Shown here: one piece after another, positions 9,965 through 20,918 of the stretch | Layout: each line of letters opens with the position of its first letter | How positions within the stretch are numbered: the stretch's first letter is position 1 | From: Benincasa hispida | Taxonomy: Eukaryota; Streptophyta; Magnoliopsida; Cucurbitales; Cucurbitaceae | Assembly: GCF_009727055.1 (NCBI RefSeq) | Contig: NC_052349.1 | Coordinates: 37,179,589 to 37,243,588 of the forward strand | Reading direction: 5' to 3' | Length of the DNA: 64,000 nucleotides | Notes under the pieces: model-generated | Database searches by the model: none | Told to the model about the DNA's origin: nothing | What the model saw: the letters and a program-made list of their open reading frames with translations, nothing else | Translations under genes and position numbers: made by a program

Positions 9965-11439
9965 TCCACTATAAGCCAACACCTAGCCCACTATTTTGTT
10001 AATGAAATTATCCAACAAAAGTTTAGATTTTCTCACTAACTTTAGTCAAAGGGCAAAATAGTCATTTGCCTAAAGTCAAACTTTGACCAAAAAGTCAACA
10101 TTTTGACTTTTTATGATTTTTTTCATGTTGACTAATTTTGACCTCCCGAGCATGAATCTGCATTCATTTTCTCAAAATTCAAATCACATTCGAATATAAG
10201 GTCGGTCAAAATTTGACTTTTCAAAGTCAAAAGTCAACTCTTTGACTTTTTACATCTTTGACCATTTCTATTATTTCTGAGCTTCCGAATATGAACGTAT
10301 TTATATTCTTGATATTTAAATCACATTTAAATATTAAAGTTGTATCTCTAAATTGAAAAATCGACCACTATATCACATATACTTGTCGGTTTCTCTCTCT
10401 TCACCTAATTCGAACAATTCGAATTATTCTATCATTCTGTTCTAAGTTTATTCCATATGAGCTAGTAGGAGAACCTAATGGACTATAGACCCATGGGCTC
10501 CAACGATCCGAGATTAGCTACTAAACTCTTTAGACGGAGCTAATCAACATTCGTTAACTAACGGGTCATTCCACTATTAGTCTCGTAGTTGAACTCCCCA
10601 CTATAGATATATTTGTGTCCATTTGATATAACCATGTTTAGTAAGCTAATCCTTCACAAGTTTGTTGTAATCTCGGTTGGGTCATAAAAATTGTTTTACC
10701 CCTTGAGACTACATCTTATTCCTTATAAGTTCCACTGATCTTTGAACCCCTCTCGGGCCAATGAGAGGGGGGGCCCCTTGTTCAAGACCTGGATTCAGTA
10801 CTAAAGGGAACAACCTATCTACTATCCCTATAACGGGTAGGAGTGAATTCCATCTTGCACCCTATGTTCCCAGCTATCCACCTGATCTTACCCCTGAAAT
10901 GGGAGGCTTATTGGGTCAACGATAATGAGCTGCCCTCACTTATGCAGATCTAAGGATAATTCTGAGTGAACAGGATTTCATAGTTAGCTCAGGATTAAGA
11001 TTAAGTTACCTAAGTCATCAATTAACGAAATAGTTAGTTTTATACATTAAACGGCATTTAGAACGTAAAAGTGACTATTTCATGGTTCGGTCTTATGTAA
11101 ACTCTTTACATAGGATGCCCCCATTTTCATGTCTCCACATGAACGGTTTAGGATCACATTGTTTGTACTAATTACAAAATGGGCCGCATCCATAGTGTCT
11201 CCAGAATAAGGCGTCCAACCTTATTCATATACTATAGACCATTTTGGCTATATATATTTGAACTTGATCCACATTTATGTCACTACATAAAGTTCAAACT
11301 TAAACTTAATAGCCTTGGAACCTTAGTTTATTGGATTCATGAATATAGAATTTAAATTTACTAAAGATTTTCAATAACTGCTTTATTGAACAAGAATATG
11401 ATATTGAAAACTACGAGTTTTAGACATAAAATCCAACAG
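9965..11439 (-). mobile_element. Copia W LTR, start part (minus strand)
   Basis: This is the remainder of the minus-strand copia LTR begun at 1-169. Its start, TGTTGGATTTTATG in reverse complement, is at 11439 and abuts an Athila gag frame at 11440. It aligns in reverse with 45185-46700 along its whole length. It includes the tract of repeated TTTGACTTTT-type words (10060-10260) and an inverted repeat CCCCTCTC/GAGAGGGG with a CCAAT box in its loop (10747-10770). No coding capacity is seen or expected. Confidence 0.92.
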
Positions 11440-12540
11440 CTTGGGCGAGGTTTAAAAGGTTGGTCCGAGATTGTCCGCATAATGGGCTACCAGACTGTCT
11501 TCAAATGGAAATTTTCTATCACGGTTTGAATCCTGCTTCGCAAACCGTTGCCAATGTGGCAGCCGCTGGTGGTCTGCTTGACAAAACTTACGAGGAGGCG
11601 AAGAATATTCTTGACCGCATCTCCAAGAACCATGAAGACTGGAGGGAGAGTGACTAGAGATTGAGACTCAAAGATTCCGACGCAAATAATGGTGCCATTT
11701 TTTCGTTACAAAACCAAATGACCGCAGTGATGAATTTGATTCAAGGAATGGCGATTAGCAGCCCAACACCGCAAGGTGGGCAAATTAATGCAATAAGTCA
11801 AAACATTGCAAGGTGTGCGACTTGCAGTGATGGGCATGCGATGGAAGATTGCCTGCAAAATCCACAATCTATATATTTTGTAAAGAATAATCTCTTTTCA
11901 AACACTTACAACCTCGGGATGAGAAACCACCCCAATTTTGCTTGGAAGAATCAACAACAAAATTTTCAATCTATGGCGTAGAAAGAAGGGCCACCAGGAT
12001 TCTTCCAATGCAACAACGGTCAACAGAGCAACCAAGCAAGTAGCTCACAACAACCAACGCAATCTTCTTCTCTAGAAAGCCTATTAAAGCAATATATAGA
12101 GAAAAATGAGACAGTGCTTCAAAGTCAGACTACGTTCATCTGCAACCTCAAAATGCAATGGGACCAGATTGCAAATGAGCTCAAAGTAGACCGCAAGGGC
12201 ATTGCCAAGTTCAACCGAGCTTCCACGTAACCCAGGGGGATCAGGAAAAGAGCAATGTCAGGTTGTGACATTGCACAATGGAAAGATTGTGGAAGGAGAA
12301 AAGAAGGAGCAGAACAAATCAACTTCCATCGCAACTGAGCCTGAGATTACGGCAATGCAAGAAGATAAAAATAAAAATGAAGCAGAACCTGAGGTTGCGT
12401 CAACCTCAAAGTCAAATGAAATGGGAACCGTGAAAGTTTAGTTACCACCCTTTCCTCAGAGGCTAAGGAAGAAAAAAAAACGAAGAGGTACAGTACCAAC
12501 ACTTCATGTCTATGTTAAAACAATTACATGTTAATATTCC
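11440..12540 (+). pseudogene. gag: Athila 1 gag (C-terminal part)
   Basis: The frame enters at the word after the copia junction (WARFKRLVRDCPHNGLP), so the insertion split the capsid domain. Downstream are a hydrophobic GGLLDKTYEEAKNILDRI helix, a glutamine-rich linker, and a zinc-knuckle-like CATCSDGHAMEDC with spacing C-x2-C-x3-H-x4-C at about 11815-11853. The same spacing occurs in Athila 2. Stops lie at 11655 and 11979, and there is a frame change near 12200. A charged, lysine/glutamate-rich tail (12202-12438) leads towards protease. Confidence 0.85.
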
Positions 12541-13000
12541 TTTGAGTGAAGTGATTGAGGAAATTCCTGCCTATGCCAAGTTTCTGAAGGAATATGGTAA
12601 CTAAGAAAAGAGGTGCTGGAAAATTTGCCATGGTGGCATTAACACAAAGTTCCGAATCTATATTCTCCCGGAAGATGAGCGATCCTGGGAGCTTCACTAT
12701 TCCTTGCTCCATAGGAGGACTCTATATGGGCAAGCCCTGTGTGACTTGGGGGCCAGCATAAATTTGATGCCGCTGTCAATCTTTCGATAATTAAATGTTT
12801 GGCAACTTGTGCCCATATCCGTGGACTCTCCAATTGGCTGACAGATCTCTGGTTCATCTAGAAGGTAAGTTGAAGGACATGCTGATCATGATTGATAAAT
12901 TTATTTTGCCAGCTGACTTCATCATCCTAGATTATGAGGCCGACAAGGATGTACCCATCATTTTGGGGGTGACCTTTTCTATCAATGGGTCGAGCTCAAA
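12541..13000 (+). pseudogene. Athila 1 protease region
   Basis: The aspartic protease loop is present as CDLGASINLMPL, with the active-site DLGAS at 12743-12757, but its frame closes with TAA at 12788. A preceding block, DPGSFTIPCSIGG (about 12673-12711), and a following one, LQLADRSLVHLEGK then DFIILDYEADKDVPIILG (12830-12970), lie in other frames. The protease therefore carries at least two frameshifts. Gene order and motifs match Athila 2 on the other strand. Confidence 0.85.
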
Positions 13001-14395
13001 TTGATGTGCACAAGGGAAAAATCACTTTGAGCATAAACGGACAGAAGCTCAAATTTAATATAATTCGTGCCATGAAATTCCCAGATGAGGAAGATCTACA
13101 AGATTTTGACGATGACCTAAATTTGATTGAAGAAGAAAAGTCTGATGAAGAGTGTGAAGAAGAGGATGAAAACGTATCCGTAGTTGCCTGCAATGCGAAT
13201 CATAACAAAAACAAACAAAGAAGAAGGAACGATCGCAATGCAAGAAGAAGAGCCAAAATGAAGAAAGCAAAAACAACGCAACCTTCCCTCGTGGAACCAC
13301 CAACCCTTGAACTAAAAACCCTACCAACACATTTGAAGTACGCATTTCTGGGGCAGAATGAGAAGCTGTCAGTGATAATTTCCTTTGCACTCAACGAAGA
13401 TCAAGAGAATGCATTGATGAGCATTCTCAAGAAACATGTGCGAGCAATTGGCTGGACGCTCGCTGACATAAGAGGAATTAGCCCCGCGTAACGCATGCAT
13501 CACATTCGTCTCGAGGACGACCACAAAGCAACTATTGAAAATCAACGCAAACTTAACCCTGCGATGAAGGAGGTTGTCAAAAAGAAGATTATCAAGTGGC
13601 TGGATGCAAGTATTATCTATCCCATTACAGATACCATGTGGGTCATCCCCATGCAATGTATGCCGAAGAAGGAATGAATGACGGTAGTCCCAAATGAGAA
13701 CAATGAATTAATACCAAAAAGGACCATCACTGGATGGCGCATCTGCATGGACTACCACAAATTAAATGCGGCCATTCATCGATCAAATGCTGGACAGATT
13801 AAAAGGGAACGATTTTTATTGCTTCTTGGATAGATATGTCGGGTATAATCAAATCATGATAGCTCCTGAAGACCAAGACGAGACCATATTCACCTGCCCA
13901 TATGGGACATTTGATTTTCGCCGCATATCGTTTGGCCTCTGCAATGCGGCAAGCATATTTCAAAGGTGCATGATGGCAATCTTTTCAGATTATCTCGAGA
14001 ACTCAGTGGAAATATTTATGGATGACTTCTCCATTTATGGGAACACATATGAAGTCTTCCTAGCCAATTTGGAGAAAATTCTGAAGAGATGTGAAGAGAC
14101 GAATTTGGTGCTCAATTGGGACAAATGTCACTTCATGGTAAAAGAGCGTATAATGTTGGGACACAAAGTCTCCCGGGAAGGGTTGGAGTTGGACAAAGCA
14201 AAGATCGGCGCAATTGAAAAGCTTCCACCTCCAACCAACGTGAAGGATGTGCGAAGCTTCTTGGGGCATGCTGGATTCTATAGACGATTCGTTAAAGATT
14301 TTTCTAAGATTGCACGACCACTTAGTGCGTTGTTAGAGGCAGACAGAAAGTTTGAATTTGACAACAATTGCCTCAATGCATTATGAGTTTTAAAA
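13001..14395 (+). pseudogene. Athila 1 RT with acidic linker
   Basis: It opens with an acidic spacer rich in Glu/Asp (about 13080-13180) and a basic tract NKNKQRRRNDRNARRRAK, then PTHLKYAFLG and RAIGWTLADIRGISP, the usual entry to Athila RT. RT blocks follow: TITGWRICMDYHKLN, FIDQMLDRL, FLDRYVGYNQI, RRISFGLCNA, and the catalytic FMDD at 14015-14026, then GHKVSREGLELDKAKI and VRSFLGHAGFYRRF. Stops at 13489 and 13675 and a frame change near 13766 break it. The final frame is open from 13766 to 14384. Confidence 0.93.
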
Positions 14396-14842
14396 GATGT
14401 GCTGATTATTGTGCCTGTCTTGATTACGCCGGATTGGACACTGTAGTTCGAAATCATGTGCGACGTAAGCAGGTATACGATGGGAACCGCATTAGCGCAA
14501 AAGAAGAAAACTATTTTGCACCCCATAGCATATGCGAGTAAAACTCTGAACCCTGCTCAAAACAATTATACCAAGGTACTGGCTATGATTTTTGCGTTGG
14601 AAAAATTCCGGGCATATCTATTGGGAACCAAGGTACTCATTCACACTGATCACTCGGCAATAAAATATTTGATGACAAGGAATAATGCAAAGTCGAGGTT
14701 GATCAAATGGGTTCTCCTCCTTGAAGAATTTGATATCGAGATAATTGATCGGAAAGGGACAGAGAATCAAGTTACAGATCACTTGTCTAGACTGAAAAAT
14801 CCAGAGGTTGACCGCAATGAATCTGAAGTGAGTGTCGTGTGA
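14396..14842 (+). pseudogene. Athila 1 RNase H
   Basis: The domain contains [15 protein letters not shown] (first Asp), [34 protein letters not shown] (Glu) and [12 protein letters not shown] (Asp). It closes with [11 protein letters not shown], where the family usually has QVADHLSRL. The frame is open from 14456 to the stop at 14842. A stop at 14384 and a frame change just before it separate it from RT. Confidence 0.9.
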
Positions 14843-16183
14843 TCAGACGAGCAACTATTCCACAAAGAAGAATTACCCTGGTATGTGGACATCGTTAATT
14901 ATTTGCTTTGTGAACAATTTCCTGAAGATTATACATACCATCAACAGAAGAAGCTCAAGCATGAATGCAAGCATTATTATTGGGATGAGCCAAATCTGTA
15001 TAAAAGAGGTGCAGACCAAATCATTCGATTATGCATACCAAATGCTGCTCAACAACGCATATTGTCACAGTGCCACGATTCGCCATATGGAGGGCACTTT
15101 GGAGGACAATGTACTATAGCCAAATTTTTACAAAATGGATTCTTTTGGCCTTCATTATTTAAGGATGTTGCTGACTACGCAATGAAATGTGATCGGTGTC
15201 AATGCACCGGTAGCATTTCATGGAAGAACGCAATGCCAATGAACACTATCTTGAAGCTGGAATTATTTGACGTCTGGGGGATTGATTTCATGGGACCATT
15301 CCCTCCTTTGCATGGCAAGCATTATATCTTATTGGTTGTCGATTACGTTTCCAAGTGAGTAGAGGCAATTGCATGTGTCGTAAGTGATGCGGCGGTAGTC
15401 TTCCAATTCCTCAAGAAAAATATTTTCACTCGTTTTGGCACTCCCCATGCCATCATAAGTGATGAAGGATCACACTTTGTCAACCACAATATAAAGAAGC
15501 TATTGTGCAAGTACAATATCCTCCACAAGGTGGCCGCCGCATACCACCCACAAACAAATGGCCAGGCTAAAGTGTCCAATCGTGAAATTAAATTGATACT
15601 TGAGAAGGTAGTAAAATCTTCGCGGAAGGATTGGGCAATGAAGCTTGATGATTCGTTGTGGGCATACAGGACCACATTTAAAACACCTATAGGTATGTCC
15701 CCCTATGATTTGGTATTCGACAAGGCGTGTCATTTGCCTTTGGAGCTAGAGTATAAAGCATTCTGGGCGGTCAAGAAATTGAATTTTGATTTGAAGAAAG
15801 CAGAGGAAGCGCAAAAACTGCAACTGGTCGAGCTAGAAGAATGGAGGGTCAACGCATATCAGAATGCGAAGATTTACAAAGAGTGCACCAAGAGCTAGCA
15901 TGATAAACGCATATGTGCTAGAAACCTCCAAATCGGGAAAAAGGTCTTACTCTTCAATTCGAGATTGCGGCTCTTCCCAGGAAAATTAAAATTGCACTGG
16001 TCCGGACCCTTCATCATCAAAGCAATATTTCCACATGGTGCGGTGGAACTGATCACCGAGGATGGCAGTTGAACATTTAAAGTTAATGGACAACAAATAA
16101 AGGCATATTGCGGAGGAGATTTCCAGCAAAAAACAGTCTCCACAAAGTTGAAAAACCCGGACTATCCCTTACTCAACTCTTGA
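14843..16183 (+). pseudogene. Athila 1 integrase
   Basis: The zinc-binding N-terminus reads H-x3-H style in CHDSPYGGHFGG with CDRCQC (about 15070-15206). The catalytic core has VWGIDFMGPFPP (first Asp), [13 protein letters not shown] (second Asp) and [19 protein letters not shown] (Glu). After the core come [16 protein letters not shown] and [14 protein letters not shown], both Athila hallmarks. The C-terminal RLRLFPGKLKLHWSGPFIIK motif (about 15958-16017) leads to the last stop at 16181. Stops interrupt at 15356, 15896 and 16069. Confidence 0.92.
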
Positions 16184-17462
16184 ACATTTAACTCTTCGTC
16201 ATTTTACTATTATCAGTATTTCACTTATTTCTCTAAAAAAATTGAAATAAAAATAAAAAAATTAAAAAAAAAATAAAAATTGTTGTTTTGTTTTAAAATC
16301 ATTTGACCCTCTCTTTGTCTGTTTACAAGGATTAAGGCACAGGATTGCAAAGATGCAAATGATCTCATTCTATCACCGTAATCCACAGAAGGAAAGATCA
16401 CCGCAAGGATGGATGCATCAATACTTAATGCGGCCGACAACGCTAAATTGGGGGTGTACTCTTCCTTATCTTTATTTCAAATTTTGCGCTATCATATTGC
16501 ATTTTACTTTTCAAAGTTTTATCACCACATCCTCCTTGATTACCGCAATCATATCACAAGTAGATAACTTTAGTAGTTTACCGCACGTTGTTTCTTTGCC
16601 AAGTATGATTTCAATGATGAAAAATATGCTTCTATCTCTTTCGTATATACTAGAGTCAACTTAAATCTTAAGATAGTCACCTCATGAAATATTTCTAGAA
16701 GTTAGGGGTTTGCTAGCTTTCTTTCAAACTTCCTTTACAACGCATTCTATGACCATCGCATGACTTATTTTAATTTCTTTTGGCAATGAGGACATTGCCG
16801 TATTTTAAATTTGGGGGTGACGTATTTATTTTCGACCTTGCTATATATATATATATATAAATATTTGAGAATAACAACTCCACTGTCAATGCAATGGGAA
16901 ACCCATGTTGATAAGAGTTAAGTTGTGAAAGGCACTTACCCGTAGTTGGATGTCCGCATGACACATGTGGAGACAAGCCAAAACGAAAGTATGTCACCAG
17001 GATCAACGCATAAATCAATGACCACAACTCAACTACCAAATTGGTATGAGTTTATTCTGAGAAAGAGTGCATTGCTCGTAGTTGGATGTTCGCATGACAC
17101 ACGTGGGGGCAAGCCAAAACGAAGGCAAAGCACTCGGATCAGCGCAAGGTCAGAAAAAAATAGCAATGAAGAAAATTTTTGTGCAAGGATAAATCAGTTG
17201 ACACCCCGGTGGAAAATTTTCTTTTTGAAATAAATCATGCGATGTTCCAGAATTTAGTAAAGTCATTTTGAAAGTTAAGCTTGCAATCCCTAAGTCTTAG
17301 AAATATTTTAGGAAGAGACTTGAATAAGACTTAAGGAAATTCTGGCATATATGATTTGAACGAAGTATCCTTGAGAAATCTAGGGAAAGAACTTTGTGGT
17401 TAACTTGCTAAAGGAATCTTTAGCTTATGCTTGAGGACAAGCATTGTTTAAATTTGGGGGTA
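16184..17462 (+). other. Athila 1 3' non-coding region with two PPT-like tracts
   Basis: There is no supportable gene in this 1.28-kb stretch. It holds an (AT)n run at 16842-16858 and two copies of a ~45-bp box starting CGTAGTTGGATGT (16943-16990 and 17078-17125). It also has two PPT-like blocks in which GAGGACA precedes TTTAAATTTGGGGG: an upstream one at about 16785-16818 and the true PPT at 17433-17462. The same arrangement recurs in reverse in Athila 2 and 4. It has no counterpart of the extra gene found in Athila 4. Confidence 0.8.
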
Positions 17463-18345
17463 TGATAACGGGTAGAAATGCACGTTATCATAGTACTAAT
17501 TTCATAAACAATGTTGGATTGCGTTGATGAAATATGTTAAATTGCGTCCATTAAGCATAAATTCTATAATATTGCGGTCGCACGCGTCCAACACATTAGA
17601 GCAGTTGATCTTTATATTTTTGTGCAGAATATGCGTTAACGCAATGCAAAGATTGCGATCATAGGAATACATTGGTCAAGTGCAAATTCACCGCAAGACT
17701 TTTCGTTGATCTTGCTCGCAAACATTCACCTAAGAAGAATCACCGCAACTTGGTTAGCGCAACATGGTAGGCGCATGTAAGTGAAAGGATAATTAAGATC
17801 GATGGGACAGAAAGCTGACAGCAGTCGGATCCAAATTAAGTTGACAGCCGATAATGGTCACAAAGTACATTCAGCTTTATCGGTGATAATTATCCCGCGC
17901 ATCAGTCAGGAATTAAAGTTGTCCCATCTGTACAACTAGGAGAGAGAAGCCGCCTTTCACCATGGAAACTCTATAAATACCAAGTGCATTCTTCAGAGAA
18001 GAGGTTAAGCAGTCGATTACTTCATCACTTTACAAGTTCATGCCTCTGTCCATAGTTTTCTTCCATTTTAAGGCGGACGCGAGGAAGAAGGTGTGTCGAT
18101 AGATCGTGCTGGCAAGCTTGAGAAAGCACTGGAAGCTCCAAGACAGAGAGAGGGCCGACGCCTGCGGAAGCGGGAACATTTGTAGATCAGAATAGAGATT
18201 CAGTGTAAAAAGTCTTGGTCAGCAAGGAATTGCTACCAGGCTCTCTACTTTTATCTTCCATTATCATTTTGTACTCAACTCAGTTATAAGAATGGAATGT
18301 CTTTCTTTATATCTGTTCATTCTCTGTTATTTAAGCATGAGTAGC
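17463..18345 (+). repeat. Athila 1 3' LTR (truncated)
   Basis: The LTR begins TGATAACGGGTAGAAATG immediately after the PPT. It belongs to a different subfamily from the minus-strand Athila LTRs, which begin TGATAACTTGTAG. A TATA box lies at 17971. The downstream half resembles 33500-33950 in order and words (GAGAGGGCC, GAATTGCTACC or ACATTGCTACC, GCATGAGTAGCTA). It stops at about 18345, where sequence of another Athila pol end begins. Confidence 0.85.
17971..17980 (+). promoter_or_regulatory. TATA box, Athila 1 LTR
   Basis: CTATAAATAC lies about 510 bp into the LTR. An equivalent CTATAAATAT occurs at 33553 in the related LTR. Confidence 0.6.
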
Positions 18346-18866
18346 TATAAGGAGAAAACCCGCACATTCAAGGTCAATGGTCTAGACCATTTATAATCAA
18401 AGAAGGTCTCCAGGTTGGACAAAAGGTCTTGTTACACAATTCTCGGCTATGACTTTTTCCCAAAAAATTAAAGTCACGCTGGTCCAGACCATTTATAATC
18501 AAAGAAGTATTCTTGCACGGTGTAGTCGAATTGACTAATAAAAAAGGAACCCGCACATTCAAGGTCAATGGGCAAAGAGTCAAGATGTATCATAGAGGCA
18601 ACTTTCATCGCGAGAATACCTCCGTGGACCTGAGGAATCCTGACTAAAGAAGAAATGAGTGGTCCCTGCGTTGTTATGCGATGCAAAATCATCAGGGATG
18701 CATTTTTTTGAAGTATCCTTTTGATATCTTTCTTTCATGAACTTACTTCACCCTTTTTTTTTGTACAAACACTACTTTTTGGAATTTCCAACTCTGCCTT
18801 GAATAATTTTTACCCTCTTAATATTTAGCAATGATTGTAGTGAACGATTGCGGTGGAGCTACACGA
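18346..18866 (+). pseudogene. Athila 5 pol C-terminus and 3' region (fragment)
   Basis: The integrase C-terminal tail appears again (LKSRWSRPFIIKEVFLHGVV-like at about 18466-18525, then RTFKVNGQRVKMYH), homologous to 15958-16140 but more diverged. The start is scrambled: the words CCCGCACATTCAAGGTCAATGG and CCATTTATAATCAAAGAAG-like segments each occur twice (18360-18405 and 18490-18575). After the stop near 18645 comes 3' non-coding DNA to 18866, where minus-strand gag sequence starts abruptly. I infer it belongs with the LTR fragment at 33465. Confidence 0.75.
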
Positions 18867-19248
18867 TAACTAAAAAACGCGACCAGTTCGTTCAGCCCCT
18901 GTGGATGTACTTACTTCTGAACTGATAATTTTTCCACTACTGATTGATTGGTCATCATCGACAGTTAGATCTACTGGCCTTGTTGTTGGATCTGGTACTG
19001 GTAGCGCAGGGGTTGTTGTTTTACCACTCCTCAATATCACTGCATGACATTGCTCTTTACCTCGTGGCCTCGATGCTTCTGAACTGCTAGGTAGCGTACC
19101 AGGCGCTTTATTTTTCAAATCAATTGCAAGCTGTTCAATCTACTCTTCAAAACCTCTAAGGGAGTCAGCTTGCAATTGTCTAATTTCCTCGCTCTTTTTT
19201 ATATAATGCTTCAATGAAGTCTCCAAAGACGAGGTACTACAAGAGGTT
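18867..19248 (-). pseudogene. gag: Athila 3 gag C-terminal fragment (minus strand)
   Basis: This minus-strand sequence is nearly identical to the gag/protease linker of Athila 2 at 26600-26970 (LKNKAPGTLPSSSEAS, GKEQCHAV, DPTTRPVDLTVDDDQSISSG). One open frame covers 19118-18870. It is the continuation of the gag interrupted at 30388, with about 250 bp missing at the break, and it is itself truncated at 18866. It marks the left side of the insertion of Athila 2 into Athila 3. Confidence 0.85.
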
Positions 19249-19300
19249 TATGCGATAAAGTAAATTGTGCAGTAAATTGTGCTTCAATGAAGTCTTTAGC
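19249..19300. other. Templated filler DNA at a deletion junction
   Basis: Between gag (ending about 19248) and the Athila 2 LTR (resuming about 19301) lie two short copies of nearby DNA. 19250-19275 repeats LTR bases 19346-19371, and 19281-19295 repeats gag bases 19208-19222 (GCTTCAATGAAGTCT). This patchwork is typical of end-joining repair with template switching. It replaced about 317 bp of LTR end and about 250 bp of gag. Confidence 0.8.
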
Positions 19301-20918
19301 TTGCGATCGGGGGGGTTTTCAATTTAATAAAAGTGTTGTTTGTACATGCGATAAAGTAAATTGTGCAGTAATGTAAAGATAAGCGATAAAAATGTGATAA
19401 TAGAGTAAATTGCGATGAAAGTAAAGTGCCATAAAATAAACCTAAGCTATGATGATACAAGATACAGGTTACATGATACAAGATACTGAGGTTGAGACTT
19501 ACTGTGAAGATTATACAAAGATCGTGTTATACGGTGGAAAGACTTATGTGTGAAACAGAAAGAGAAAGGATAATTAATATAAAAAACGCAAGATTCTTAA
19601 TTGCGTTAAAGATATAAGTACAGTTCCGCTTTCCCTTGGCGTACACCTCTCAGTGTTCGGCCGCGTTTTCCACAACTCTATGGTGAAACAGGGACGAACG
19701 TAGTGAATGCAAGGTTGCGTTCATCTCTGGACGTACTTCTTGCTTTAGTTAACGCATTCTTCTAACCTTCTCTCGACAGAACAGAATGACATCTTCACTT
19801 CTGCTCTCACAGGTGAAGATGTCGTCTAGCATGCTTTAGTTAAACATCTTTATTTCTTTAGCACAAATTAAGTTACTTGTTTAATTCATATTAATCACCA
19901 AGGGATTAAGAAGACATCATGAAGAAAGTGATTAATGAAGTAATGGAAATAGACAAAAATGTGAAAATGAAAGTGATCATGACATTTAATTATAAAATCA
20001 AGCGTCTGATACATGGTTGTGAATGATCTAGAATAAGAAGATGAAATACAATTGATGAATATGAGTTAGAAACAGATATAGAAGAGTGCCAATGTCTTGA
20101 CACCGATCTGGATGGAGAGATTTCTTGCCGGCGTAGATGAAGTGAATGGAAGGATGAGCTTCCCTCTCAGGCTTGCTCAACAGGTAGAGTTGATCTACGT
20201 ACATAGCTTCACGGCCGGGATTTGGAATGATTCGACATAAGACTCACCTCTCGGCCTTGTCTCTTTTCTTCCCGGATCTTCTTCGATCAGCACTCAGATC
20301 AGCCACTCTCTCAATAGCCTCGTATCAATTATCTCGTATCAAGTATATCTTTTCAGTGAATTCTTTGAGGGTATATATAGATGAAATCTTTGACTCCTTG
20401 ACTTGTGGTCCCCACTGTATCGTTATGGAAATTCTAAGAATGGTGAATAAATATTTCTTCTGTTATGCAATTAGTCCGTCGAAAATGCACAACGGTTAGT
20501 TGTACACGTGTCAAAATCCTTCGTGATTGCGCTGCTCATTTGCACCTTCGATTGTGTGCCCACATGCGGTGTTGTTTTTATTACCGCATGCGGTTGAAGT
20601 TCAGCTCTGGATCGATTGTCGCATGCGCCGTCATTACGTTGATCGTCTATTCATTCCAGAATGATGGGTGCAATGCGACGTAGATGCATTAATCTTTCTC
20701 TCTTGAGCCATGAGCGTATACGGTGACTGGAAATCCTGCAAAACAGACTTGAAATATTCTTTTCTACCATCGCAATGGTGTTAGTGGGTGTATTGACGAC
20801 AATTTATAATTATTGTATTTCTTAGCCAATTTCCATACAATTAACGCAAATTTCCTCTCTTTTGGCCGCAATATCTAAATAAAGAAGTATAAATAACTTG
20901 TATTTCTATAAGTTATCA
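19301..20918 (-). repeat. Athila 2 3' LTR (truncated)
   Basis: A 1618-bp match to 28771-30387 of the 5' LTR, starting TGATAACTTATAG at 20918 on the minus strand. Its distal ~317 bp are replaced by filler. A TATA-like TATATATAC lies at 20371, and the conserved hairpin is degraded here (19670-19683, one pair lost). Confidence 0.92.
20371..20380 (-). promoter_or_regulatory. TATA box, Athila 2 3' LTR
   Basis: On the minus strand this reads CTATATATAC, aligned with CTATAAATA of the 5' LTR at 29840-29848. Confidence 0.5.

Larger units (their letters stand above)
11440..17462 (+). mobile_element. Athila 1 internal region (plus strand)
   Basis: Internal part of a Ty3/gypsy Athila-type element, entered in mid-gag where the copia W LTR has landed. 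The order is gag C-terminus, protease, RT, RNase H, integrase, long 3' non-coding region, PPT and 3' LTR. The motifs VRDCPHNGLPDCLQ, DLGASINLMP, FMDDFSIYG and CHLPLELE are those of Athila. The 5' LTR and start of gag must lie left of the window or be lost. Several frameshifts and stops make it dead. Confidence 0.93.

Noticed and set aside
20227..20683. Open frames in the Athila 2 3' LTR region and equivalents at 29871, 32937 and 52506
   Set aside because: They are on the strand opposite to transcription of the LTR, of differing lengths in each copy and without conserved start.
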